64,000 nucleotides of DNA, taken from NCBI GenBank assembly GCA_947179485.1, contig CAMXBY010000027.1:124001-188000 (forward strand), in the 5' to 3' direction. Under the pieces are notes generated by a model. That model was given only the letters and a program-made list of their open reading frames with translations, was not told the origin of the DNA and did no database searches. How positions within the stretch are numbered: position 1 is the first letter of the stretch; every line of letters starts with the position of its first letter. A program made the position numbers and the translations under genes. Positions 10,601 to 26,961 of this stretch are shown here, one piece after another. The stretch is from Allacma fusca (Eukaryota > Arthropoda > Collembola > Symphypleona > Sminthuridae).

Positions 10601-13600
10601 TCCTTACACTCCACACATAATCTTTACTCCTTAACTCCAAACTTAATCCTTACACCTTAACTCCACACTTAATCCTTGCTCCTTAACTCCACACTTAATC
10701 CTTACTCCTTAACTCGAAACAATAATCCTTACTCTTAAACCACCCACATAATCCTTACTCTTTAAATCCACCCAGAATTTTAACTCTTTAATTCCACACT
10801 TAATCCTTACTCCTTAACTGCACAGATAATCTTTACTCTTCAACTCGACCCAATACTCCTTACTCTTAACCTCCACCCATAAGTTTTACCCCCTAACTCC
10901 ACATATAATCCTTTCTCCTTAACTCCACACTTAATCCTTACACCTTAACTCCACACAATAATCCTTACTCTTAAACTCCACGCATAATCCTTACTTCTTA
11001 TCTCCACACAAAAATCCTTACACTCCACACATAATCTTTACTCCTTAACTCCACATATAATCCTTTCTGCTTAACTCCACACTTAATCCTTACACCTTAA
11101 CTCCACACAATAATCCTTACTCTTAAACTCCACACATAATCCTTACTTCTTATCTCCACACAATAATTCTTACGTTTAAACTCCACACAATAATCCTTAC
11201 TCTTAAACTCCACATATAATCCTTACTCTTTAACTACACAAATAATCTTTACGCCTTAACTGCACACTTAATCCTTACTTCTTAACTCCACACAATATTC
11301 CTTACTTATAAACTCCACACATAATCCTTACTCCTTTACTCCACACATAATCCTTACTCCTTAACTCGAAACAACAATCCTTACTCTTAAACTCCACACT
11401 TAATCCTTACTCTTAAACTCCACACCTAATCCTTACACATTAACTCCACACATTAATCCTTACTCTTAACCTCCACACAAAATCCTTACTTCTTATCTCC
11501 ACACAATAATCCTTACTTCTTATCTCCACACAATAATCCTTACACTCCACAAATAATCTTTACTCCTTGACTCCACACTTATTCCTTACTGCTTACTCTT
11601 AAACTCCACATATAATCCTTACTTCTCATCTCCACACAATAATCCTTTAACTCCACACATAATCGTTACTCCTTAACTCCTCACTTAATCCTTACACCTT
11701 AATTTCACACAATAATCCTTACTCTTAAACTCCACACATAATCCTTACTTCTTATATCCACACAATTTCCCTTACACTCCACACATAATCTTTACTCCTT
11801 AACTCCACACTTAATCCTTACACCTTAACTCGACACTTAATCCTTGCTCCTTAACTCCACACTTAATCCTTACTCCTTAAATCGAAACAATAATCCTTAC
11901 TCTTAAACCGCACACATAATCCTTACTCTTTAAATCCACCCAGAATTTTAACTCTTTAATTCCACACTTAATCCTTACTCCTTAACTGCACACATAATCT
12001 TTACTCTTCAACTCCACCCAATAATCCTTACTCTTAACCTCCATCCATAATTTGTACTCCTTAACTCCACATATAATCCTTTCTCCTTAACTCCACACTT
12101 AATCCTTACACCTTAACTCCACACAATAATCCTTACTCTTAAACTCCACACATAATCCTTACTTCTTATCTCCACACAAAAATCCTTACACTCCACACAT
12201 AATCTTTACTCCTTAACTCCACATATAATCCTTTCTCCTTAACTCCACACTTAATCCTTACACCTTAACTCCACACAATAATCCTTACTCATAAACTCCA
12301 CACATCATCCTTACTTCTCATCTCCACACAATAATCTTTACACTCCACACATAATCTTTACTCCTTAACTCCACACTTAATCCTTACACCTTAACTCCAA
12401 ACAATAATCCTTACTCTTAAACTCCACACATAATTCTTACTTCTTATCTCCACACAAAAATCCTTACACTCCACACATAGTCTTTACTCCTTAACTGCAC
12501 ATATAATCCTTTCTCCTTAACGCCACACTTAATCCTTACACCTTAACTCCACACAATAATCCTTACTCTTAAACTCCACACATAATCCTTACTCTTTACC
12601 TCCACCCATAATTTTTACTCCTTAACTACACATATAATCCGTTCTCCTTAACTCCACACTTAATCCTTACACCTTGGCTCCAACAAATAATCCTTACACT
12701 CCACACATAATCTTTACTCCTTAACTCCAAATATAATCCTTTCTCCTTAACTCCACACTTAATCCTTACACCTTAACTCCACACAATAATCCTTACTCTT
12801 AAACTCCACACATAATCCTTACTTCTTATCTCCACACAAAAATCCTTACACTCCACACATAATCTTTACTCCTTAACTCCACATATAATCCTTTCTCCTT
12901 AACTCCACACTTAATCCTTACACCTTAACTCCACACAATAATCCTTACTCTTAAACTCCACACATAATCCTTACTCTTTACCTCCACCCATAATTTTTAC
13001 TCCTTAACTACACATATAATCCGTTCTCCTTAACTCCACACTTAATCCTTACACCTTGGCTCCAACAAATAATCCTTACACTCCACACATAATCTTTACT
13101 CCTTAACTCCACATATAATCCTTTCTCCTTAACTCCAAACTTAATCCTTACACCTTAACTCCACACAATCCTTACTTCTTATCTCCACACAATAATCCTT
13201 ACACTCCACAAATAATGTTTACTCCTTGACTCCACACTTATTCCTTACTAGTTACTCCTAAACTCCACACTTAATCCTTACACCTTAACTCCACACAATA
13301 ATCCTTACTCTTAAACTCCATATATAATCCTTACTTCTCATCTCCACACAATAATCCTTACACTCCACACATAATCTTTACTCCTTAACTCCACACTTAA
13401 TCCTTACACCTTAACGCCAAACAATAATCCTTACACTTAATCTCCACACATAATCCTTACTTCTTATCTCCACACAATAATTCTTACGTTTAAACTCCAC
13501 ACAATAATCCTTACTCTTAAACTCCACATATAATCCTTACTCCTTTACTCCACACTTAATCCTTACTCCTTAACTCGAAACAACAATCCTTACTCTTAAA

Positions 13601-14820
13601 CTCCACACTTAATCCTTACTCTTAACCTCCACACATAATCCTTACTTCTTATCTCCACACAATAATCCTTACTTCTTATCTCCACACAATAATCCTTACA
13701 CTCCACAAATAATCTTTACTCCTTGACTCCACACTTATTCCTAACTGCTTACTCTTAAACTCCACATATAATCCTTACTTCTCATCTCCACACAATAATC
13801 CTTTAACTCCACACATAATCTTTACTCCTTAACTCCTCACTTAATCCTTACACCTTAATTTCACACAATAATCCTTACTCTTAAACTCCACACATAATCC
13901 TTAACTCCACACATAATCTTTATTCCTTAACTCCACACTTAATCCTTACACCTTAACTCCACACTTAATCCTTGTTCCTTAACTCCACACTTAATCCTTA
14001 CACCTTAAATCCACACTTAATCCTTGCTCCTTAACTCCACATATAATCCTTACTTCTTATCTCCACACAAAAATCCTTACACTCCCTACATAATCTTTAC
14101 TCCTTAACTCCACATATAATCCTTTCTCCTTAACTCCACACTTAATCCTTACACCTTAACTCCACACAATAATCCTTACTTCTCATCTCCACACAATAAT
14201 CCTTACACTCCACACATAATCTTTACTCCTTAACTCCACACTTAATCCTTACACCTTAACTCCAAACAATAATCCTTACTCTTAAACTCCACACAATAAT
14301 CCTTACACTCCACACATAATCTTTACTCCTTGACTCCACACTTAATCCTTACTCCTTACTCTTAAACTCCACATATAATCCTTACTCTTTACCTCCACCC
14401 ATAATGTTTACTCCTTAACTCCACATATAATCCTTTCTGCTTAACTCCACAATTAATCCTTACACTTTAACTCCACACAATAATCCTTACTCTTAAACTC
14501 CACACATAATCCTTACTTCTTATCTCCACACAAAAATCCTTACACTCCACACATAATCTTTACTCCTTAACTCCACATATAATCCTTTCTCCTTAACTCC
14601 ACACTTAATCCTTACACCTTAACTCCACACAATAATCCTTACTCATAAACTCCACACATAATCCTTACTTCTCATCTCCACACAATAATCCTTACACTCC
14701 AAACATAATCTTTACTTTTTAACTCCACACTTAATCCTTACACCTTAACTCCAAACAATAATCCTTACACTTAAACTGCACACATAATCCTTACTTCTTA
14801 TCTCCACACAATAATTCTTA

Positions 14821-17800
14821 CGTTTAAACTCCACACAATAATCCTTACTCTTAAACTCCACATATAATCCTTACTCTTTAACTAAACAAATAATCTTTAC
14901 GCCTTAACTGCACACTTAATCCTTACTTCTTAACTCCACACAATATTCCTTACTTATAAACTCCACACATAATCCTTACTCCTTTACTCCACACTTAATC
15001 CTTACTCCTTAACTCGAAACAACAATCCTTACTCTTAAACTCCACACTTAATCCTTACTCTTAAACTCCACACCTAATCCTTACACATTAACTCCACACA
15101 ATAATCCTTACTCTTAACCTCCACACATAATCCTTACTTCTTATCTCCACACAATAATCCTTACTTCTTATCTCCACACAATAATCCTTACACTCCACAA
15201 ATAATCTTTACTCCTTGACTCCACACTTATTCCTTACTGCTTACTCTTAAACTCCACATATAATCCTTACTTCTCATCTCCACACAATAATCCTTTAACT
15301 CCACACATAATCTTTACTCCTTAACTCCTCACTTAATCCTTACACCTTAATTTCACACAATAATCCTTACTCTTAAACTCCACACATAATCCTTAACTCC
15401 ACACATAATCTTTATTCCTTAACTCCACACTTAATCCTTACACCTTAACTCCACACTTAATCCTTGCTCCTTAACTCCACAATTAATCCTTACACCTTAA
15501 ATCCACACTTAATCCTTGCTCCTTAACTCCACATATAATCCTTACTTCTTATCTCCACACAAAAATCCTTACACTCCCTACATAATCTTTACTCCTTAAC
15601 TCCACATATAATCCTTTCTCCTTAACTCCACATTTAATCCTTACACCTTAACTCCACACAATAATCCTTACTTCTCATCTCCACACAATAATCCTTACAC
15701 TCCACACATAATCTTTACTCCTTAACTCCACACTTAATCCTTACACCTTAACTCCAAACAATAATCCTTACTCTTAAACTCCACACATAATCCTTACTTC
15801 TTATCTCCACACAATAAACCTTACACTCCACACATAATCTTTACTCCTTGACTCCACACTTAATCCTTACTCCTTACTCTTAAACTCCACATATAATCCT
15901 TACTCTTTACCTCCACCCATAATGTTTACTCCTTAACTCCACATATAATCCTTTCTGCTTAACTCCACAATTAATCCTTACACTTTAACTCCACACAATA
16001 ATCCTTACTCTTAAACTCCACACATAATCCTTACTTCTTATCTCCACACAAAAATCCTTACACTCCACACATAATCTTTACTCCTTAACTCCACATATAA
16101 TCCTTTCTCCTTAACTCCACACTTAATCCTTACACCTTAACTCCACACAATAATCCTTACTCATAAACTCCACACATAATCCTTACTTCTCATCTCCACA
16201 CAATAATCCTTACACTCCAAACATAATCTTTACTTTTTAACTCCACACTTAATCCTTACACCTTAACTCCAAACAATAATCCTTACACTTAAACTGCACA
16301 CATAATCCTTACTTCTTATCTCCACACAATAATTCTTACGTTTAAACTCCACACAATAATCCTTACTCTTAAACTCCACATATAATCCTTACTCTTTAAC
16401 TAAACAAATAATCTTTACGCCTTAACTGCACACTTAATCCTTACTTCTTAACTCCACACAATATTCCTTACTTATAAACTCCACACATAATCCTTACTCC
16501 TTTACTCCACACTTAATCCTTACTCCTTAACTCGAAACAACAATCCTTACTCTTAAACTCCACACTTAATCCTTACTCTTAAACTCCACACCTAATCCTT
16601 ACACATTAACTCCACACAATAATCCTTACTCTTAACCTCCACACATAATCCTTACTTCTTATCTCCACACAATAATCCTTACTTCTTATCTCCACACAAT
16701 AATCCTTACACTCCACAAATAATCTTTACTCCTTGACTCCACACTTATTCCTTACTGCTTACTCTTAAACTCCACATATAATCCTTACTTCTCATCTCCA
16801 CACAATAATCCTTTAACTCCACACATAATCTTTACTCCTTAACTCCTCACTTAATCCTTACACCTTAATTTCACACAATAATCCTTACTCTTAAACTCCA
16901 CACATAATCCTTAACTCCACACATAATCTTTATTCCTTAACTCCACACTTAATCCTTACACCTTAACTCCACACTTAATCCTTGCTCCTTAACTCCACAA
17001 TTAATCCTTACACCTTAAATCCACACTTAATCCTTGCTCCTTAACTCCACATATAATCCTTACTTCTTATCTCCACACAATAATCCTTACTTCTTATCTC
17101 CACACAATAATCCTTACACTCCACAAATAATCTTTACTCCTTGACTCCACACTTATTCCTTACTGCTTACTCTTAAACTCCACATATAATCCTTACTTCT
17201 CATCTCCACACAATAATACTTTAACTCCACACATAATCTTTACTCCTTAAGTCCTCACCTAATCCTTACACCTTAATTTCACACAATAATCCTTAGTCTT
17301 AAACTCCACACATAATCCTTACTTCTTATCTCCACACAATTATCCTTACACTCCACACTTAATCCTTACACCTTAACTCCACACTTAATCCTTGCTCCTT
17401 AACTCCACACTTAATCCTTACTCCTTAAATCGAAACAATAATCCTTACTCTTAAACCGCACACATAATCCTTACTCTTAAACCACACACATAATCCTTAC
17501 TCTTTAAATCCACCCAGAATTTTAACTCTTTAATTCCACACTTAATCCTAACTCCTTAACTGCACACATAATCTTTACTCTTCAACTCGACCCAATACTC
17601 CTTACTCTTAACCTCCACCCATAATTTTTACTCCTTAACTCCACATATAATCCTTTCTCCTTAACTCCTCACTTAATCCTTACACCTTAATTTCACACAA
17701 TAATCCTTACTCTTAAACTCCACACATAATCCTTAACTCCACACATAATCTTTATTCCTTAACTCCACACTTAATCCTTACACCTTAACTCCACACTTAA

Positions 17801-20800
17801 TCCTTGTTCCTTAACTCCACACTTAATCCTTACACCTTAAATCCACACTTATTCCTTGCTCCTTAACTCCACATATAATCCTTACTTCTTATCTCCACAC
17901 AAAAATCCTTACACTCCCTACATAATCTTTACTCCTTAACTCCACATATATTCCTTTCTCCTTAACTCCACACTTAATCCTTACACCTTAACTCCACACA
18001 ATAATCCTTACTTCTCATCTCCACACAATAATCCTTACACTCCACACATAATCTTTACTCCTTAACTCCACACTTAATCCTTACACCTTAACTCCAAACA
18101 ATAATCCTTACTCTTAAACTCCACACATAATCCTTACTTCTTATCTCCACACAATAATCCTTACACTCCACACATAATCTTTACTCCTTGACTCCACACT
18201 TAATCCTTACTCCTTACTCTTAAACTCCACATATAATCCTTACTCTTTACCTCCACCCATAATGTTTACTCCTTAACTCCACATATAATCCTTTCTGCTT
18301 AACTCCACACTTAATCCTTACACTTTAACTCCACACAATAATCCTTACTCTTAAACTCCACACATAATCCTTACTTCTTATCTCCACACAAAAATCCTTA
18401 CACTCCACACATAATCTTTACTCCTTAACTCCACATATAATCCTTTCTCCTTAACTCCACACTTAATCCTTACACCTTAACTCCACACAATAATCCTTAC
18501 TCATAAACTCCACACATAATCCTTACTTCTCATCTCCACACAATAATCCTTACACTCCAAACATAATCTTTACTTTTTAACTCCACACTTAATCCTTACA
18601 CCTTAACTCCAAACAATAATCCTTACACTTAAACTGCACACATAATCCTTACTTCTTATCTCCACACAATAATTCTTACTTCTTAACTCCACACAATATT
18701 CCTTACTTATAAACTCCACACATAATCCTTACTCCTTTACTCCACACTTAATCCTTACTCCTTAACTCGAAACAACAATCCTTACTCTTAAACTCCACAC
18801 TTAATCCTTACTCTTAAACTCCACACCTAATCCTTACACATTAACTCCACACAATAATCCTTACTCTTAACCTCCACACATAATCCTTACTTCTTATCTC
18901 CACACAATAATCCTTACTTCTTATCTCCACACAATAATCCTTACACTCCACAAATAATCTTTACTCCTTGACTCCACACTTATTCCTTACTGCTTACTCT
19001 TAAACTCCACATATAATCCTTACTTCTCATCTCCACACAATAATCCTTTAACTCCACACATAATCTTTACTCCTTAACTCCTCACTTAATCCTTACACCT
19101 TAATTTCACACAATAATCCTTACTCTTAAACTCCACACATAATCCTTAACTCCACACATAATCTTTATTCCTTAACTCCACACTTAATCCTTACACCTTA
19201 ACTCCACACTTAATCCTTGCTCCTTAACTCCACAATTAATCCTTACACCTTAAATCCACACTTAATCCTTGCTCCTTAACTCCACATATAATCCTTACTT
19301 CTTATCTCCACACAATAATCCTTACTTCTTATCTCCACACAATAATCCTTACACTCCACAAATAATCTTTACTCCTTGACTCCACACTTATTCCTTACTG
19401 CTTACTCTTAAACTCCACATATAATCCTTACTTCTCATCTCCACACAATAATACTTTAACTCCACACATAATCTTTACTCCTTAAGTCCTCACCTAATCC
19501 TTACACCTTAATTTCACACAATAATCCTTACTCTTAAACTCCACACATAATCCTTACTTCTTATCTCCACACAATTATCCTTACACTCCACACTTAATCC
19601 TTACACCTTAACTCCACACTTAATCCTTGCTCCTTAACTCCACACTTAATCCTTACTCCTTAAATCGAAACAATAATCCTTACTCTTAAACTACACACAT
19701 CATCCTTACTCTTAAACCACACACATAATCCTTACTCTTTAAATCCACCCAGAATTTTAACTCTTTAATTCCACACTTAATCCTAACTCCTTAACTGCAC
19801 ACATAATCTTTACTCTTCAACTCGACCCAATACTCCTTACTCTTAACCTCCACCCATAATTTTTACTCCTTAACTCCACATATAATCCTTTCTCCTTAAC
19901 TCCTCACTTAATCCTTACACCTTAATTTCACACAATAATCCTTACTCTTAAACTCCACACATAATCCTTAACTCCACACATAATCTTTATTCCTTAACTC
20001 CACACTTAATCCTTACACCTTAACTCCACACTTAATCCTTGTTCCTTAACTCCACACTTAATCCTTACACCTTAAATCCACACTTAATCCTTGCTCCTTA
20101 ACTCCACATATAATCCTTACTTCTTATCTCCACACAAAAATCCTTACACTCCCTACATAATCTTTACTCCTTAACTCCACATATATTCCTTTCTCCTTAA
20201 CTCCACACTTAATCCTTACACCTTAACTCCACACAATAATCCTTACTTCTCATCTCCACACAATAATCCTTACACTCCACACATAATCTTTACTCCTTAA
20301 CTCCACACTTAATCCTTACACCTTAACTCCAAACAATAATCCTTACTCTTAAACTCCACACATAATCCTTACTTCTTATCTCCACACAATAATCCTTACA
20401 CTCCACACATAATCTTTACTCCTTGACTCCACACTTAATCCTTACTCCTTACTCTTAAACTCCACATATAATCCTTACTCTTTACCTCCACCCATAATGT
20501 TTACTCCTTAACTCCACATATAATCCTTTCTGCTTAACTCCACACTTAATCCTTACACTTTAACTCCACACAATAATCCTTACTCTTAAACTCCACACAT
20601 AATCCTTACTTCTTATCTCCACACAAAAATCCTTACACTCCACACATAATCTTTACTCCTTAACTCCACATATAATCCTTTCTCCTTAACTCCACACTTA
20701 ATCCTTACACCTTAACTCCACACAATAATCCTTACTCATAAACTCCACACATAATCCTTATTTCTCATCTCCACACAATAATCCTTACACTCCAAACGTA

Positions 20801-23800
20801 ATCTTTACTTTTTAACTCCACACTTAATCCTTACACCTTAACTCCAAACAATAATCCTTACACTTAAACTGCACACATAATCCTTACTTCTTATCTCCAC
20901 ACAATAATTCTTACGTTTAAACTCCACACAATAATCCTTACTCTTAAACTCCACATATAATCCTTACTCTTTAACTAAACAAATAATCTTTACGCCTTAA
21001 CTGCACACTTAATCCTTACTTCTTAACTCCACACAATATTCCTTACTTATAAACTCCACACATAATCCTTACTCCTTTACTCCACACTTAATCCTTACTC
21101 CTTAACTCGAAACAACAATCCTTACTCTTAAACTCCACACTTAATCCTTACTCTTAAACTCCACACCTAATCCTTACACATTAACTCCACACAATAATCC
21201 TTACTCTTAACCTCCACACATAATCCTTACTTCTTATCTCCACACAATAATCCTTACTTCTTATCTCCACACAATAATCCTTACACTCCACAAATAATCT
21301 TTACTCCTTGACTCCACACTTATTCCTTACTGCTTACTCTTAAACTTCACATATAATCCTTACTTCTCATCTCCACACAATAATCCTTTAACTCCACACA
21401 TAATCTTTACTCCTTAACTTCTCACTTAATCCTTACACCTTAATTCCACACAATAATCCTTACTCTTAAACTCCACACATAATCCTTAACTCCACACATA
21501 ATCTTTATTCCTTAACTCCACACTTAATCCTTACACCTTAACTCCACACTTAATCCTTGTTCCTTAACTCCACACTTAATCCTTACACCTTAAATCCACA
21601 CTTAATCCTTGCTCCTTAACTCCACATATAATCCTTACTTCTTATCTCCACACAAAAATCCTTACACTCCCTACATAATCTTTACTCCTTAACTCCACAT
21701 ATAATCCTTTCTCCTTAACTCCACACTTAATCCTTACACCTTAACTCCACACAATAATCCTTACTTCTCATCTCCACACAATAATCCTTACACTCCACAC
21801 ATAATCTTTACTCCTTAACTCCACACTTAATCCTTACACCTTAACTCCAAACAATAATCCTTACTCTTAAACTCCACACATAATCCTTACTTCTTATCTC
21901 CACACAATAATCCTTACACTCCACACATAATCTTTACTCCTTGACTCCACACTTAATCCTTACTCCTTACTCTTAAACTCCACATATAATCCTTACTCTT
22001 AAACTCCACATATAATCCTTACTCTTTACCTCCACCCATAATGTTTACTCCTTAACTCCACATATAATCCTTTCTGCTTAACTCCACAATTAATCCTTAC
22101 ACTTTAACTCCACACAATAATCCTTACTCTTAAACTCCACACATAATCCTTACTTCTTATCTCCACACAAAAATCCTTACACTCCACACATAATCTTTAC
22201 TCCTTAACTCCACATATAATCCTTTCTCCTTAACTCCACACTTAATCCTTACACCTTAACTCCACACAATAATCCTTACTCATAAACTCCACACATAATC
22301 CTTACTTCTCATCTCCACACAATAATCCTTACACTCCAAACATAATCTTTACTTTTTAACTCCACACTTAATCCTTACACCTTAACTCCAAACAATAATC
22401 CTTACACTTAAACTGCACACATAATCCTTACTTCTTATCTCCACACAATAATTCTTACGTTTAAACTCCACACAATAATCCTTACTCTTAAACTCCACAC
22501 AATAATCCTTACTCTTAAACTCCACATATAATCCTTACTCTTTAACTAAACAAATAATCTTTACGCCTTAACTGCACACTTAATCCTTACTTCTTAACTC
22601 CACACAATATTCCTTACTTATAAACTCCACACATAATCCTTACTCCTTTACTCCACACTTAATCCTTACTCCTTAACTCGAAACAACAATCCTTACTCTT
22701 AAACTCCACACTTAATCCTTACTCTTAAACTCCACACCTAATCCTTACACATTAACTCCACACAATAATCCTTACTCTTAACCTCCACACATAATCCTTA
22801 CTTCTTATCTCCACACAATAATCCTTACTTCTTATCTCCACACAATAATCCTTACACTCCACAAATAATCTTTACTCCTTGACTCCACACTTATTCCTTA
22901 CTGCTTACTCTTAAACTCCACATATAATCCTTACTTCTCATCTCCACACAATAATCCTTTAACTCCACACATAATCTTTACTCCTTAACTCCTCACTTAA
23001 TCCTTACACCTTAATTTCACACAATAATCCTTACTCTTAAACTCCACACATAATCCTTAACTCCACACATAATCTTTATTCCTTAACTCCACACTTAATC
23101 CTTACACCTTAACTCCACACTTAATCCTTGTTCCTTAACTCCACACTTAATCCTTACACCTTAAATCCACACTTAATCCTTGCTCCTTAACTCCACATAT
23201 AATCCTTACTTCTTATCTCCACACAAAAATCCTTACACTCCCTACATAATCTTTACTCCTTAACTCCACATATAATCCTTTCTCCTTAACTCCACACTTA
23301 ATCCTTACACCTTAACTCCACACAATAATCCTTACTTCTCATCTCCACACAATAATCCTTACACTCCACACATAATCTTTACTCCTTAACTCCACACTTA
23401 ATCCTTACACCTTAACTCCAAACAATAATCCTTACTCTTAAACTCCACACATAATCCTTACTTCTTATCTCCACACAATAATCCTTACACTCCACACATA
23501 ATCTTTACTCCTTGACTCCACACTTAATCCTTACTCCTTACTCTTAAACTCGACATATAATCCTTACTCTTTACCTCCACCCATAATGTTTACTCCTTAA
23601 CTCCACATATAATCCTTTCTGCTTAACTCCACAATTAATCCTTACACTTTAACTCCACACAATAATCCTTACTCTTAAACTCCACACATAATCCTTACTT
23701 CTTATCTCCACACAAAAATCCTTACACTCCACACATAATCTTTACTCCTTAACTCCACATATAATCCTTTCTCCTTAACTCCACACTTAATCCTTACACC

Positions 23801-26800
23801 TTAACTCCACACAATAATCCTTACTCATAAACTCCACACATAATCCTTACTTCTTATCTCCACACAATAATCCTTACACTCCAAACATAATCTTTACTTT
23901 TTAACTCCACACTTAATCCTTACACCTTAACTCCAAACAATAATCCTTACACTTAAACTGCACACATAATCCTTACTTCTTATCTCCACACAATAATTCT
24001 TACGTTTAAACTCCACACAATAATCCTTACTCTTAAACTCCACATATAATCCTTACTCTTTAACTAAACAAATAATCTTTACGCCTTAACTGCACACTTA
24101 ATCCTTACTTCTTAACTCCACACAATATTCCTTACTTATAAACTCCACACATAATCCTTACTCCTTTACTCCACACTTAATCCTTACTCCTTAACTCGAA
24201 ACAACAATCCTTACTCTTAAACTCCACACTTAATCCTTACTCTTAAACTCCACACCTAATCCTTACACATTAACTCCACACAATAATCCTTACTCTTAAC
24301 CTCCACACATAATCCTTACTTCTTATCTCCACACAATAATCCTTACTTCTTATCTCCACACAATAATCCTTACACTCCACAAATAATCTTTACTCCTTGA
24401 CTCCACACTTATTCCTTACTGCTTACTCTTAAACTCCACATATAATCCTTACTTCTCATCTCCACACAATAATCCTTTAACTCCACACATAATCTTTACT
24501 CCCTAACTCCTCACTTAATCCTTACACCTTAATTTCACACAATAATCCTTACTCTTAAACTCCACACATAATCCTTAACTCTTATCTCCACACAATAATC
24601 CTTACACTCCACACATAATCTTTACTCCTTAACTCCACACTTAATCCTTACACCTTAACTCCACACTTAATCCTTGCTCCTTAACTCCACACTTAATCCT
24701 TACACCTTAAATCCACACTTAATCCCTGCTCCTTAACTCCACATATAATCCTTACTTCTTATCTCCACACAAAAATCCTTACACTCCCTACATAATCTTT
24801 ACTCCTTAACTCCACATATATTCCTTTCTCCTTAACTCCACACTTAATCCTTACACCTTAACTCCACACAATAATCCTTACTTCTCATCTCCACACAATA
24901 ATCCTTACACTCCACACATAATCTTTACTCCTTAACTCCACACTTAATCCTTACACCTTAACTCCAAACAATAATCCTTACTCTTAAACTCCACACATAA
25001 TCCTTACTTCTTATCTCCACACAATAATCCTTACACTCCACACATAATCTTTACTCCTTGACTCCACACTTAATCCTTACTCCTTACTCTTAAACTCCAC
25101 ATATAATCCTTACTCTTTACCTCCACCCATAATGTTTACTCCTTAACTCCACATATAATCCTTTCTGCTTAACTCCACACTTAATCCTTACACTTTAACT
25201 CCACACAATAATCCTTACTCTTAAACTCCACACATAATCCTTACTTCTTATCTCCACACAAAAATCCTTACACTCCACACATAATCTTTACTCCTTAACT
25301 CCACATATAATCCTTTCTCCTTAACTCCACACTTAATCCTTACACCTTAACTCCACACAATAATCCTTACTCATAAACTCCACACATAATCCTTACTTCT
25401 CATCTCCACACAATAATCCTTACACTCCAAACATAATCTTTACTTTTTAACTCCACACTTAATCCTTACACCTTAACTCCAAACAATAATCCTTACACTT
25501 AAACTGCACACATAATCCTTACTTCTTATCTCCACACAATAATTCTTACGTTTAAACTCCACACAATAATCCTTACTCTTAAACTCCACATATAATCCTT
25601 ACTCTTTAACTACACAAATAATCTTTACGCCTTAACTGCACACTTAATCCTTACTTCTTAACTCCACACAATATTCCTTACTTATAAACTCCACACATAA
25701 ACCTTACTCCTTTACTCCACACTTAATCCTTACTCCTTAACTCGAAACAACAATCCTTACTCTTAAACTCCACACTTAATACTTACTCTTAAACTTCACA
25801 CCTAATCCTTACACATTAACTCCACACAATAATCCTTACTCTTAACCTCCACACATAATCCTTACTTCTTATCTCCACACAATAATCCTTACTTCTTATC
25901 TCCACACAATAATCCTTACACTCCACAAATAATCTTTACTCCTTAACTCCTCACTTAATCCTTACACCTTAATTTCACACAATAATCCTTACTCTTAAAC
26001 TCCACACATAATCCTTAACTCCACACATAATCTTTATTCCTTAACTCCACACTTAATCCTTACACCTTAACTCCACACTTAATCCTTGTTCCTTAACTCC
26101 ACACTTAATCCTTACACCTTAAATCCACACTTAATCCTTGCTCCTTAACTCCACATATAATCCTTACTTCTTATCTCCACACAAAAATCCTTACACTCCC
26201 TACATAATCTTTACTCCTTAACTCCACATATAATCCTTTCTCCTTAACTCCACACTTAATCCTTACACCTTAACTCCACACAATAATCCTTACTTCTCAT
26301 CTCCACACAATAATCCTTACACTCCACACATAATCTTTACTCCTTAACTCCACACTTAATCCTTACACCTTAACTCCAAACAATAATCCTTACTCTTAAA
26401 CTCCACACATAATCCTTACTTCTTATCTCCACACAATAATCCTTACACTCCACACATAATCTTTACTCCTTGACTCCACACTTAATCCTTACTCCTTACT
26501 CTTAAACTCCACATATAATCCTTACTCTTTACCTCCACCCATAATGTTTACTCCTTAACTCCACATATAATCCTTTCTGCTTAACTCCACAATTAATCCT
26601 TACACTTTAACTCCACACAATAATCCTTACTCTTAAACTCCACACATAATCCTTACTTCTTATCTCCACACAAAAATCCTTACACTCCACACATAATCTT
26701 TACTCCTTAACTCCACATATAATCCTTTCTCCTTAACTCCACACTTAATCCTTACACCTTAACTCCACACAATAATCCTTACTCATAAACTCCACACATA

Positions 26801-26961
26801 ATCCTTACTTCTCATCTCCACACAATAATCCTTACACTCCAAACATAATCTTTACTTTTTAACTCCACACTTAATCCTTACACCTTAACTCCAAACAATA
26901 ATCCTTACACTTAAACTGCACACATAATCCTTACTTCTTATCTCCACACAATAATTCTTAC
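14821..26961. repeat. Higher-order repeat of about 1.5 kb
   Basis: The rare monomer variant with TTCTTACGTTTAAACTCC works as a landmark. Its CG falls at 14821, 16339, 20914, 22458, 24003, 25549 and 26961. Consecutive gaps are 1518, (4575, about three units), 1544, 1545, 1546 and 1412. Other markers recur in the same order within each unit, such as CTTTACCTCCACCCATAATG, CTCGAAACAACAATCC and GACTCCACACTTATTCC. This is a higher-order period of about 57 monomers, with small whole-monomer gains and losses between copies. Confidence 0.9.
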